NCBI GenBank assembly: GCA_043816955.1
Contig: JBDRHL010000235.1
Location: forward strand, 1 to 50,890
Source of the DNA: JBDRHL01 sp043816955
GTDB taxonomy: Bacteria > Planctomycetota > Phycisphaerae > Sedimentisphaerales > CAYZTY01
Reading direction: 5' to 3'
DNA: 50,890 nt
This document shows positions 1-8,536 of the stretch, piece after piece; the stretch's first letter is position 1, and every line of letters begins with the position of its first letter. A model generated the notes under the pieces. The model saw only the letters and a list, made by a program, of their open reading frames with translations. It made no database searches and had not been told where the DNA came from. A program made the translations under genes and the position numbers.

Positions 1-38
1 TCAAGTTTTCGATACAGCCGATCAGTTAGACAAGGACG

Positions 39-485
39 TTGGTAAGGCTTGGTGTGCTGTTACTTGCCAGCCAGAAACCATCCGTTCTTTATGCCTTTTT
101 CCTTGGATTGAATCGGCAATCAATAACTAAAATTGGTATTAATTCCTGGGATAACTCGAACGCTTACTTCAAGATTCACTGTCTTGGTAATGGCACTATA
201 ACAGAAGGTGAGGTTGGCATTCAGAACGACTGGCATGAGTTCAAGGCAAGCTACAGTGGTGACAGTCCATTCTATACCGATAAGATAGCCGGTCCGAATG
301 TTGCCGATGGCAATACCATGACAGACTCGGGTTGGGAAATTGTTGATCCAGCAGCGAAATGGCTTACTGTATCGGATGTCAACGCCGGCGAGTTTGCCGT
401 GAGTCTTTGGGATATAAGCAGTGGCACGTATGACCGTCTGGATATCAGGTACATTGAATTGATTCCGGCCACTATTACCGAATAG
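39..485 (+). pseudogene. 3' remnant of a secreted AEDC-module protein, probably frameshifted
   Basis: From about base 120 the reading frame encodes the second half of the module that recurs in the secreted proteins at 17367-18524 and 29459-32245. It shows INSWDNSNAYF, then NDWHEF, KIAGPN, a VNAGEF segment and a closing YDRLDIRYIELIP. The expected first half (AEDC start, then a PDG turn) is not in this frame. Frame 2 carries QPETIR up to about base 85, and the frame read here resumes with YAFF from about base 90. That suggests a one-base shift near 83-90, and the match stays poor until about base 115. The TTG at 39 is therefore not a credible start. A sequencing or assembly error at the contig edge is as likely as real decay. 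The 3' end is sound: stop at 485 and a strong terminator just after it. Confidence 0.55.
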
Positions 486-517
486 GTAAAGAAATATGAT
501 TTTCATTGTGGTTTCAG

Positions 518-549
518 GTCGGGTCGGCCTTGCCGGCCCGACTTTTTTT
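518..549 (+). terminator. Rho-independent terminator
   Basis: An 11-bp GC-rich stem (518-528 with 532-542, one G-U pair) closes a three-base loop and is followed by seven T residues. It lies 33 bases after the stop of the AEDC-module remnant and isolates it from the ROK regulator downstream. Confidence 0.9.
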
Positions 550-635
550 ATGGTACATATCGCCTTAAAATCACTATTATCACGCTTAGTAGCAACAATA
601 ATCGAGAATAAACACCATAATCGCAATAATTTGTC

Positions 636-663
636 TTGACATCATGTTATTTATTTGTAAAAT
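636..663 (+). promoter_or_regulatory. Sigma-70-type promoter of the ROK regulator
   Basis: A perfect -35 box TTGACA (636-641) is followed after 16 bases by TAAAAT (658-663). Transcription would begin at about 670, directly at the ATG at 671. No Shine-Dalgarno sequence precedes that ATG, so the messenger is probably leaderless. The promoter call is direct pattern matching; leaderlessness is inferred. Confidence 0.6.
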
Positions 664-670
664 AGTTTAA

Positions 671-1825
671 ATGAAGCAGAATCTAGCTGAAAAAACAGTA
701 ATGTCGCTTCTGGTGACTCGTTTGCGAATGTCGATACCTGAGATTGCACAGCAACTCGGTATTGCCAACTCGACGATCGTTGGCATCCTTGGACGACTGA
801 AAAAGAAAGGTCTTGCAACTGCAGGAGAGGCGGTTCCTTACGGCCGCGGCAGACCGGTTGTAACCTATCACCTGCGGCTGCCTTGTCCTGTCGCAGCGTT
901 TGTATTTGATGGCACACGCCTTTCAGGAGCATTGTTTGACGAAGAGCTTCGTACCAAGGCTTTGAACCAAGTGGACTTTGTCGAAGTAGCAGCTTTCGAT
1001 CAAGCCATCTCGCTGATTGCCGGACAATTGGACAAGCTACTTACTGAGACGGGAGTGGAAAAGGCAAAACTTGCTGGCATATCAATTTCTGCCAACGCTG
1101 TCCGGCTCGGCAGGGAGACTCTTTTAAGCAGTGTTCTGCCCTGGGCAAACGAGTTGCTTCAGGGCCGACTCGCTGAAGTTACGGGGACATCGGTAAAAGT
1201 AGTAAACTTTCCGATTTTGCTGGCAGAGTACCAGAAGATTTCAGAGTTCTCCGTCAGCTCGATGGTGATGTTCAACGTAGGCGACGGGATAAGTGCGCAT
1301 ATGGCAATCGCAAATCAAATTTACGAAGGAGCATCCTGCCTGGCTGGAGAACTGGGACATCTTATAGTTATACCGGGCGGAGCTTTGTGCGGCTGCGGCA
1401 GGAAGGGTTGCCTTGAAGCTTACTGCAGCGGGCCGGCTATCTATAAGCAGGTAATTTCGGACCTCGATTCAGCGGTAGCGAGTGGGTTAGAACTTGAGAG
1501 TGTCAGAAAGCTATCGCCGAGAAAAGCGATAGAGCTCATCTGGCAGAGCTGGTGCGACAAAGATACCTACACAAGAGCGTTAATGGATGAGGTCATCGAC
1601 AAACTCGCGTGGGGGCTTGGCATGGTATTGAATCTTGTCGATCCGGAGATGGTGATTTTCGGCGGGTACTTACTCGAAAATAAGTCCGGCTGGATTGACG
1701 AAATCAAGAGACGCAGCGAACGATGGACAGTACATATGAAGCAGCGCAAGATACAGTACGAATGCTGTCACGCTACAATGGAAGACCAGTTGCGTGCCGT
1801 TGGTTCGAATTTCTATTACGACTAA
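671..1825 (+). CDS. ROK-family transcriptional regulator
   Basis: 384 residues. An N-terminal winged helix-turn-helix (about residues 8-65, IPEIAQQLGIANSTIVGIL) precedes a ROK sugar-kinase-like domain. The ROK signature is clear: GELGHL at 226-231, then the zinc-binding C-G-C-G-x-K-G-C-L-E run at 240-249. In ROK kinases the catalytic Asp sits in an N-D motif. Here the aligned place reads VVNFPILLAE (about 177-186), so the Asp appears to be Phe and kinase activity is unlikely. The protein probably senses a sugar or sugar phosphate and controls nearby genes; the ligand is unknown. The next gene starts 46 bases after its stop and points the same way. Confidence 0.88.
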   Translation: MKQNLAEKTVMSLLVTRLRMSIPEIAQQLGIANSTIVGILGRLKKKGLATAGEAVPYGRGRPVVTYHLRLPCPVAAFVFDGTRLSGALFDEELRTKALNQVDFVEVAAFDQAISLIAGQLDKLLTETGVEKAKLAGISISANAVRLGRETLLSSVLPWANELLQGRLAEVTGTSVKVVNFPILLAEYQKISEFSVSSMVMFNVGDGISAHMAIANQIYEGASCLAGELGHLIVIPGGALCGCGRKGCLEAYCSGPAIYKQVISDLDSAVASGLELESVRKLSPRKAIELIWQSWCDKDTYTRALMDEVIDKLAWGLGMVLNLVDPEMVIFGGYLLENKSGWIDEIKRRSERWTVHMKQRKIQYECCHATMEDQLRAVGSNFYYD

Positions 1826-1871
1826 AGAGAGATACGAACGAAGCACGACAGATTTTGAGGAGATATTCGGA

Positions 1872-3023
1872 ATGGGACTGAAAGTCAGATCATTCAAGCT
1901 TAAAGATAGAGATTTTGGAAATCAGTGGTTTGACAAGATAGAGGACCATTGGGACTATGAGGATTTTATAGAGGATGAGAGTTGGCGCAAACAGTGGATC
2001 AGTTTTGACTGCCTTTGTTACGTTCCTCAGGTCAATACCGTTTATGCAGGCATAACATCTTTTGATGAGAATAATATATTCTGGGGTTGGGACATTAGCA
2101 ACGAGCAGTGGGTTTCGACCGGTTACGAAAGAATTGCGAAACCTTTTGATGCAAAGTTTCATCGTTCGTTGGTTTATCATAAGGGGCATTTGTGGGCCGC
2201 GGTGGCACAGTTACACAATATCGATAAATACGGGGAAGCGCCGGGCTCTCCGATAATCAGGTACAATCCTGGGAATAACGATATCGAACGTTCGCCGGCA
2301 GTACTGCCCCGCCATTATATACAGGCAATTGCGCTTGATCCCGAACGGGAAATAATTTACGGCATTACACTAAGCCCGGAAAAACTAATCTCATACGATA
2401 TAAACAGTGGCGAGACTAAAGACATAGGCCCGACCGGCAGCGCCATTGACCTTGCCCAGGGCGAAAACATCGAACTCGACGACGAAGGCAACGTTTGGGG
2501 CGGCTGGACCGTAATGCGTGCGTGGCAGAGCAGTGCCGGGGTCGATAAAAACAGGCTTTTCAGATACAGCCCAAAGACAGGCAAAATCGAATATCTCAAA
2601 ACGGGGCTGCCCCACCCCGATGGTTCTTATGGCTATGTTAAATATGAAGGCCTGTTCAATCTCGGCACCGGTTGTCTCTACGCAAGCGGAGGCAACGGTT
2701 CAATATATCGAATCGATACTAAAACCGGCCGGGCGGAATATCTTTTTACACCGATAGAAAAACGCAGAAGCAGACTGGCGGCGATGACGTTGACGAAGGA
2801 TGGTTTTGCTTACGGCGTTACCGGCAGAGATGGAAAGTGTGAGCTGCTGCGTTTTGACCCAGGAACGGAGAAATATAAATTACTCGGCGATATCGTGGAT
2901 GAACAAGGTACTGCTTGCTGGCAGGTGCACCACATAATCGCTTTGCCGGATGGTACTTTATATGCCGGTGAAAATGATAATCCGTATAGGAGCAGTTATC
3001 TTTGGGAAATCCGCTTGGTATAA
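1872..3023 (+). CDS. Cytoplasmic beta-propeller (SMP-30/NHL/WD-like) protein
   Basis: 383 residues from the ATG at 1872, chosen because GAGGAG at 1857-1862 sits nine bases upstream; a GTG in frame at 1794 would overlap the ROK gene. There is no signal peptide. The chain shows repeated short strands with a pattern of YGIT or YAG, then a DxxG or DPG turn, then an aromatic (for example AIALDPEREIIYGIT, YSPKTGKIEYL, YRIDTKTGRAEYLF, LLRFDPGTEKYKLLG), as expected for six or seven propeller blades. Such proteins may be lactonases, sugar-acid hydrolases or simple binding scaffolds. No metal-binding catalytic set could be assigned by eye, so the reaction is not known. Being close behind the ROK regulator suggests a sugar-linked role. 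Confidence 0.7.
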   Translation: MGLKVRSFKLKDRDFGNQWFDKIEDHWDYEDFIEDESWRKQWISFDCLCYVPQVNTVYAGITSFDENNIFWGWDISNEQWVSTGYERIAKPFDAKFHRSLVYHKGHLWAAVAQLHNIDKYGEAPGSPIIRYNPGNNDIERSPAVLPRHYIQAIALDPEREIIYGITLSPEKLISYDINSGETKDIGPTGSAIDLAQGENIELDDEGNVWGGWTVMRAWQSSAGVDKNRLFRYSPKTGKIEYLKTGLPHPDGSYGYVKYEGLFNLGTGCLYASGGNGSIYRIDTKTGRAEYLFTPIEKRRSRLAAMTLTKDGFAYGVTGRDGKCELLRFDPGTEKYKLLGDIVDEQGTACWQVHHIIALPDGTLYAGENDNPYRSSYLWEIRLV

Positions 3024-3079
3024 TTAGTTTCTCTAATCGATTTTGACAGTTTTGAGCGGCTTTGATAAGGACAAAATTG

Positions 3080-4117
3080 GTGTTGAAGTTTGAAACAAGA
3101 GGCGACCCTTTTGAACGCGGTTTGCAACATGGCAAGTGTTGTAAGCAGATCGCCTTGCGCTGGATGGGACATTCTTTAACGGAATTGACAAAGCAGTTCA
3201 AAGTCTCCATGGCGTCAGATATTGTTCGCATGTTTTGCTCAAAGCTCGATTGCTGGCGAAATCAGTGGGAATCCACTGATTCGTCCGGCATTGCTGAATG
3301 TTGTGGAATCGCTAAGGGATTAGGCATGGATGAGGAGATATACTTTCTTGTCCAATTCAAAGCCAGGCTTCTGAAAAGCTTTAATGGGTGCACGATTGCA
3401 GGATTTAGTAACAATCGAGGGCAAGTGATTATAGGGAAAACAGATGACCTTAAGGACTTTGAAGTAGGCTGTAATGTTCTGCAAAATGCTCAGCCGGATG
3501 CAGGGCATAATTATACAGGTTTTGGTTTTGCCGGTTTTATTGGCATTTTTTCCGGCATGAATGAGTGTGGCCTGGCTGCTGCTTTTACTGGTATCCCCGG
3601 TCCTTGCCTTGACCGGGAAGGTATGCCTGCATATCATAGTTCTCATGCTGTTTTATCTCAGTGTGCCACAGTCGAAGAAGCAGTTAAATTTGTTGAATCC
3701 TTGAAAATTAACTACTACGGGTTTAGTGTACTGCTGGGAGATGCGGATGGGAATTTGACTCTTATGGAAAAAACCGGTTCAGGTTCTGTAATTCTGCCTC
3801 TACAGGAAGGTGGTTTTTTTCTACATACTAATCACATTCTGGACGCAGAGTTTGCTATGAGGAATCCTCGACAAGAGGAAACAGTGGATGTTAACGGACG
3901 ACGACGATATGAAAATGGACTTAAGCTTTTGAGCATACTACCTCATTCCGAGGGCGACATGAAAGAATTCCTGAATGACCGCAGTGATTTCGGTGCGATC
4001 TGCCAGGAAGGAGTTGATGGGCTGTACTCGGATTATCGTGCTGTTTTTATTCCTGCACAAAAGAAAATTATATACTGGCCTGGCTGTTCTTGTGATGTCA
4101 AAGAAGAAGAATACTGA
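3080..4117 (+). CDS. C45-family (acyl-CoA:6-APA acyltransferase-like) autoproteolytic hydrolase/acyltransferase
   Basis: 345 residues from GTG 3080, preferred because AAGGA (3067-3071) lies eight bases upstream; TTG 3077 or TTG 3062 are alternatives. The start GDPFERGLQHG is the usual opening of the C45 / isopenicillin-N acyltransferase family. Asn-Gly-Cys-Thr (Cys about 104) supplies the N-terminal nucleophile exposed by self-cleavage before Cys, followed by a GKTDDL segment and an NECGLAAAFTG segment typical of the Ntn-hydrolase core. Substrates in this family range from beta-lactam side chains to other amides. It is the first gene of a compact operon with a deacetylase, an aminotransferase, an oxidoreductase and a nucleotidyltransferase-like protein, so acylation or deacylation of an amino group on a sugar-like substrate is plausible. 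A second, divergent C45 gene lies at 25578-26657. Confidence 0.75.
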   Translation: MLKFETRGDPFERGLQHGKCCKQIALRWMGHSLTELTKQFKVSMASDIVRMFCSKLDCWRNQWESTDSSGIAECCGIAKGLGMDEEIYFLVQFKARLLKSFNGCTIAGFSNNRGQVIIGKTDDLKDFEVGCNVLQNAQPDAGHNYTGFGFAGFIGIFSGMNECGLAAAFTGIPGPCLDREGMPAYHSSHAVLSQCATVEEAVKFVESLKINYYGFSVLLGDADGNLTLMEKTGSGSVILPLQEGGFFLHTNHILDAEFAMRNPRQEETVDVNGRRRYENGLKLLSILPHSEGDMKEFLNDRSDFGAICQEGVDGLYSDYRAVFIPAQKKIIYWPGCSCDVKEEEY

Positions 4118-4134
4118 CAAAGGAGCTTTTAAAT

Positions 4135-5049
4135 ATGTCTGAAAAAAATATTTATTTTGCGATACAGATAGATTGTGAAGCAACACAGCGTTCCATAAAC
4201 AAAGCAGACCTTGGCGAACGTGCGAGCAGGGGCATTGGTGATATCCTGCTCGAGGGTGGTGCAATCGGTACTTATTATGTGATCCCAACGGATATCGAGG
4301 CTCATCCAGTGTTGTATCGGCAACTTGAAAAGGACGGCCATGAGATCGGCCTGCATATTCATCCGGCTGATATGGGCTACAAGGAGTTTCTTGGCATTTA
4401 CGGGCCTGACGAACAGCGTAAGATTATAAACCAGGCCGCAGGGCGTTTTGCACAGGTGATGGGCCGAAAACCTGAGAGCATCTGTATAGGTTATTTTTCG
4501 GCTAATGATTACACATTCCCCACTATGGCAGAGGCGGGATTCCGGCACGGCAGTTTGAGTTGCCCGACACGAGAGCTTGTTGAATGTGCATCGGTGTGGG
4601 CCGGTGCTCCTTTGGATATTCACTATGCCAATGCGTACAATCGGCTTTTGCCGGGCACACTCGATCTGGTCAATGTTCCACCGACGGTAGACCCCGATTC
4701 GCGAATGTGGGGAGGAAAGCATCCACAGGATTTGAGAATTGAACTGGTAGATGCGAAAAATCACTGGCACACAATCGCAAAAGCTGTTGACAGGAAAATA
4801 GCCCAGGAGCTTCCCGTCAAGCACATAGGGGCACTTACACACAATACTTACGACTATAGTGATGAACGTGATTTTCGCAGAGAGACTCTTATAAAAGTTA
4901 TCGAACATGCGAAAAACATATTTGCTTCAAAGGGCTATAACTTTGCCAGCGCAACACATGCACAGATTGCCGAACTATTCCGTCAAAAGTGTCCTTTAGA
5001 AAAGGCCGGAGAGCCCGATTTAAAATTAGATACCCGGGGAAGAAAATAA
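4135..5049 (+). CDS. Polysaccharide deacetylase-like (NodB/CE4-type) protein
   Basis: 304 residues. ATG 4135 follows AAAGGAG with good spacing, 17 bases after the C45 stop. The CE4-like motifs are visible: IDCEA with Asp13 and Glu15 (motif 1), and GHEIGLHIHP with His69, His74 and His76 (metal-binding motif 2). A THNTYDYSD segment near residue 240 resembles the later catalytic region. There is no signal peptide, so it should act in the cytoplasm on a small N-acyl sugar or amide rather than on wall polymer. The pairing with a C45 acyltransferase directly upstream suggests the two act on the same amide. The exact substrate is not visible. Confidence 0.75.
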   Translation: MSEKNIYFAIQIDCEATQRSINKADLGERASRGIGDILLEGGAIGTYYVIPTDIEAHPVLYRQLEKDGHEIGLHIHPADMGYKEFLGIYGPDEQRKIINQAAGRFAQVMGRKPESICIGYFSANDYTFPTMAEAGFRHGSLSCPTRELVECASVWAGAPLDIHYANAYNRLLPGTLDLVNVPPTVDPDSRMWGGKHPQDLRIELVDAKNHWHTIAKAVDRKIAQELPVKHIGALTHNTYDYSDERDFRRETLIKVIEHAKNIFASKGYNFASATHAQIAELFRQKCPLEKAGEPDLKLDTRGRK

Positions 5050-5071
5050 CGTTTAGTTCCAGGAGAATTTT

Positions 5072-6220
5072 ATGAAATTAAGAAAAGTTCCGTTCCAGGC
5101 TTTGGGCGGGTGTTTTGAACAGGACGATGTCGATGCTGCGTTGAAGGTCATGCAGGCCGTGGTCGACGGGGGAAGTTTTTTTCCGCTGCCGGAGGAAGCG
5201 GATTTCCAAAAAGCCCTCGCGGACCATGAAGGGGCCTCTCATGCGGTGGTTGTTAACTCGTGTGGAACCGCACTGGATTTATGCATGATGATGCTGGGTA
5301 TAACCGCCGGCGACGAGGTAATTGTGCCTGGACAGACTTTTGTTTGTACCGCTACCTGTGCGGCAGTTCGGAAAGCAAAGGTGGTTTTTGCTGATGTGGA
5401 TCCGGAGACTATGTGCCTTGCCCCGGAAGCTGTCGAGAAGAAAATCACTCCGCAAACCAAGGCCATTATACCGGTTCATTTCGCAGGTCTCTGCGCCGAC
5501 GTAGAGGCATTTGATAAGATCAGTAAAAAGCATGGTATCCCGATCATTTATGACGCAGCCCATGCGGTCGGAACAAAGTTCAAGGGAGAGCCTATAGGTA
5601 GATTTGGCTTGGCAAGTTGTTATAGTTTTCAATCGAACAAGAACATGACGACTCTCGGCGAAGGAGGTGCGATAGTTACCAATGATGCTGACGTTGCGGA
5701 AAAGGTTCGCCAGGGCAAAACTTTCGGTTACGTATACGGCCCACAGTTGAGAGTTGTCAGTGTTGGATTCAATTACCGGATGACAAAACTTCAGGCTGCT
5801 GTCGGCATAAGTCAGTTAGCCAAGATCGACCGTGTTATAGCCGATCGTCAGAAGTGTTTCCTCCGAATGAACCAGCTGCTTGAAGGCATCAAAAATCTGA
5901 AGCTGCCGTGTAATGTGAACAGCTATCATGCATGTCATATTTATGTTATACAACTTGATACAGATAAACTAAACTGCAGCCGGGACGAGTTCAAAAAATA
6001 CCTTCTCGATGAATACGGAATCGGCACAGGGATGCATTACCCTGCCGTTTGGACGTGGGAAGCAGCTGAACAGTTCGAATATGATAACAGCAACTGCGAT
6101 GTAACAGAGAAAATGTGCCAATCGGTCATAACGCTGCCGATTTTTCCGAATACGACCGATGACGACATGCAGTACATCGCCTGGGCGATTAAAGAATTGA
6201 TTTCGAAACACAAAAAATAA
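5072..6220 (+). CDS. DegT/DnrJ/EryC1/StrS-family PLP aminotransferase
   Basis: 382 residues, with AGGAG eight bases before ATG 5072. The fold markers run in order: NSCGTALDL (cofactor phosphate loop, about 62-70), GDEVIVPGQTF, an Asp that pairs with the pyridine nitrogen in YDAAHAVG (Asp161), and the Schiff-base lysine in SFQSNKNMTTLGEGG (Lys190). The C-terminal GFNYRMTKLQAAVG is also standard. Members transfer an amino group onto keto sugars or keto-cyclitols. A Gfo/Idh/MocA dehydrogenase encoded directly downstream would provide the keto substrate, as in the kanosamine (NtdC/NtdA) and aminocyclitol pathways. That functional link is inference from family knowledge and gene order. Confidence 0.9.
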   Translation: MKLRKVPFQALGGCFEQDDVDAALKVMQAVVDGGSFFPLPEEADFQKALADHEGASHAVVVNSCGTALDLCMMMLGITAGDEVIVPGQTFVCTATCAAVRKAKVVFADVDPETMCLAPEAVEKKITPQTKAIIPVHFAGLCADVEAFDKISKKHGIPIIYDAAHAVGTKFKGEPIGRFGLASCYSFQSNKNMTTLGEGGAIVTNDADVAEKVRQGKTFGYVYGPQLRVVSVGFNYRMTKLQAAVGISQLAKIDRVIADRQKCFLRMNQLLEGIKNLKLPCNVNSYHACHIYVIQLDTDKLNCSRDEFKKYLLDEYGIGTGMHYPAVWTWEAAEQFEYDNSNCDVTEKMCQSVITLPIFPNTTDDDMQYIAWAIKELISKHKK

Positions 6221-6239
6221 CGGATGAAGGACAGATCAA

Positions 6240-7241
6240 ATGGCCAAGAAAAATAATGTTAACTGGCTACTGGTAGGTACCGGAGATATCGCAGAAAAGC
6301 GGGTAGCACCTGCTCTAAGTGCGGCAAGAAACTCGGGGATAACGGCCCTGTGCGATGTCTCCCGCAATCGTGCTGAAGAAATGGCAAAGGCTTACGGCGT
6401 CAGCGAAGTCTATACTGATTTTGATAAGGCACTGGCGGAGACGAGCGCAAATGCAGTTTATTTAGCCACACCGATTTTCCTGCACAGTGCCCATACGATA
6501 AAGGCGCTGGAAGCGGGCAAGCATGTGCTGGTCGAAAAACCCCTTGCTCTGAACGCGAAGGATGCCGAAGAAGCTGTTGAGGCCGCAAAGAGCAAAAACC
6601 TCAAGGCGGGATGCTCTTATTTTAGAAGATTCACCCCGCGTTATGTGCACACACAGAAGATGATTGATGAAAATGTTTTTGGCATGATCGTTTTGGTGCG
6701 AATGACATACTTCAGTTGGTTCAACCCGGAAAAAGATGACCCCAAGTACTGGCGTGTGGTTAAGGCTAAAAGCGGTGGCGGGCCGTTATCAGATATGGGG
6801 TCGCACATGTTTGATGTTCTTATAGGCCTTTTGGGCATGCCGAAAAAAGTCTATGCCAAAGCAAAAACGCTCGTTCAGCCATACGAAGTTGAGGATTCCA
6901 GTGTGATTCTGATGGAGTATGAAAACGGCGCCGACGTTGTCGCTACATTCAACTGGAACAGTAAGACATGGTCGCATGAATTCGAGATAATAGGCACCGA
7001 AGCGAAGGTTAAATGGCACCCTTATGACTCCGGGCCGATTGTCCAGACAATAGGGCGAAATATAAAACAGATCGATGCACCCGGTGCTGAAAATGTCCAC
7101 CTGCCCCTTGTCGAAGATTTTGTCGACGCGGTATTGCAGGATCGTAACCCCATCGTAACGCTGCAGGAAGCTGCGAAAACGAATATCCTTTTGGACGCTG
7201 TCTATAAGAGCACAGAAACAAAACAGGAAATTGTCATATGA
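6240..7241 (+). CDS. Gfo/Idh/MocA-family NAD(P)-dependent oxidoreductase
   Basis: 333 residues, with AAGGA eight bases before ATG 6240. The N-terminal Rossmann fold shows LVGTGDIAEK (about 11-20) and the hallmark EKP (Glu99-Lys100-Pro101). The second half carries GGGPLSDMGSHMFD, where the D-x-x-x-H pattern supplies the catalytic residues of the family, followed by the beta-sheet domain ending in VEDFVDAVL. These enzymes oxidise or reduce a sugar or cyclitol hydroxyl. The gene overlaps the next one by four bases (ATGA at 7238-7241), so the two are probably translationally coupled. Confidence 0.9.
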   Translation: MAKKNNVNWLLVGTGDIAEKRVAPALSAARNSGITALCDVSRNRAEEMAKAYGVSEVYTDFDKALAETSANAVYLATPIFLHSAHTIKALEAGKHVLVEKPLALNAKDAEEAVEAAKSKNLKAGCSYFRRFTPRYVHTQKMIDENVFGMIVLVRMTYFSWFNPEKDDPKYWRVVKAKSGGGPLSDMGSHMFDVLIGLLGMPKKVYAKAKTLVQPYEVEDSSVILMEYENGADVVATFNWNSKTWSHEFEIIGTEAKVKWHPYDSGPIVQTIGRNIKQIDAPGAENVHLPLVEDFVDAVLQDRNPIVTLQEAAKTNILLDAVYKSTETKQEIVI

Positions 7242-8503
7242 GATTCGAACCAAAACCTGATAACGATTTTGAGCAGTTTATAGATACTTATTTCCAAAGA
7301 TGCCGGCAGGTCTGTCCGAAGCTCAGGGCCATTGCAGGCAAATGGACTTTTGAAGATCTCATACCGGGCATGAGTGATTTCGATACCAGGCTGATCTTTA
7401 CTGACGATGTTACTATCGAACAGTGGGCTCAGATGTCGTTAGACGTCGGCAAGGTCCACACACAGCTTGCAACCGAGTTTCCCCAGTGGGCCAGAAAACT
7501 GGAACATCTGCCGGGCCTGAACCTGATGTGTGCCGAGATGATCGATCCAGTTTTTTACTATCCCGAATTTCAGCAGTGGACATTTTATAAAGGCGACGAG
7601 CAGATACTCGGTACTATCTCGAACTATCTGGCCAAAAAACCATGGGGCCGCAGAGACGAGTTATTTCATCTCAAAAAGTTTGCAGCTTATTACGGCCCGT
7701 ATTTAAGATGGATCGATCCGCCGGTCAACATGGGAAAGTGGGAAAATAAATATCCACTACATAGCAGGTTCATGCATTATTTTACACCGCCGGTGCAATC
7801 GGCTGTTTCAATAATACGAAAAAAAGGTATTCCGGGCAAATTAGACGCCTTGCGTCAGGCGAAGGAGTTGTTTCCGAATCCGGATGTAATAGATATGATC
7901 CTTGAGTCACTGGAGATGCACTACGAAAACAGGAATTATTATATCGAACCAAAACTGACAGAAATCGAAAAAAGTCTTGAAGAATATCTTCATAATATCT
8001 GGATTGAGTTTTCTAATCATGTCACCCTGACTAAGCCTGACCGGCAAGACAGCCCGGCCGATGTCAAAGCCAAGATCAGCACAATACCCGTCGACCCAGC
8101 CGAGCAGTTCTACGAGGGAATAAAATTCAGCAGATTCATGAAGGGTCGGCTGCTTTTCTATGCCACTCAAATCGACTGGTTTGATTCCTCGCACCTTATA
8201 CACGTCGAACTTGGCCGAATGGTACAGAATTTTTACGAGAAGCCGCTTAAAACATTTGGCCTGGTAAAATTTGGTAAGGATATTACCACCGACGAAGTGC
8301 TGGGAAAATTATCGCCTGATATAGTACCGCGTGATATTATCGACGGGGTAAGGCGATTTACCAGCACCGCAAAACAGCCCGTAATTGACGGAGCGGAAAA
8401 AGCCTTTGCAAAAAAAATAGCTGGTGTCATAGAGCCGATAAACACGATGAACGAACTCCTCGGTCAACATCTTAAAGAACACTTTCTTGGTAAAAATATT
8501 TAG
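7238..8503 (+). CDS. Putative nucleotidyltransferase-fold protein
   Basis: 421 residues, start overlapping the oxidoreductase stop (ATGA). I do not recognise a named family. Near the N-terminus (about residues 35-53) the segment WTFEDLIPGMSDFDTRLIF looks like the active-site strand of the minimal nucleotidyltransferase fold: a small-residue turn, then Ser-Asp-x-Asp on a strand, as in aminoglycoside nucleotidyltransferases. The rest is mostly helical and rich in aromatic residues, with a long middle helix (ESLEMHYENRNYYIEPKL). If the reading is right, it would transfer a nucleotide to the product of the four upstream genes or to a related alcohol. Alternatives include a scaffolding role. The next gene is convergent, only 33 bases away. 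Confidence 0.5.
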   Translation: MRFEPKPDNDFEQFIDTYFQRCRQVCPKLRAIAGKWTFEDLIPGMSDFDTRLIFTDDVTIEQWAQMSLDVGKVHTQLATEFPQWARKLEHLPGLNLMCAEMIDPVFYYPEFQQWTFYKGDEQILGTISNYLAKKPWGRRDELFHLKKFAAYYGPYLRWIDPPVNMGKWENKYPLHSRFMHYFTPPVQSAVSIIRKKGIPGKLDALRQAKELFPNPDVIDMILESLEMHYENRNYYIEPKLTEIEKSLEEYLHNIWIEFSNHVTLTKPDRQDSPADVKAKISTIPVDPAEQFYEGIKFSRFMKGRLLFYATQIDWFDSSHLIHVELGRMVQNFYEKPLKTFGLVKFGKDITTDEVLGKLSPDIVPRDIIDGVRRFTSTAKQPVIDGAEKAFAKKIAGVIEPINTMNELLGQHLKEHFLGKNI

Positions 8504-8536
8504 AAAATAATAAAAATCATGGTTTAAAGGTATCGC

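Noticed and set aside
120..626. Long minus-strand frame of 168 codons at the left edge
   Set aside because: It is antisense to a recognisable AEDC module and crosses the strong terminator at 518-549.
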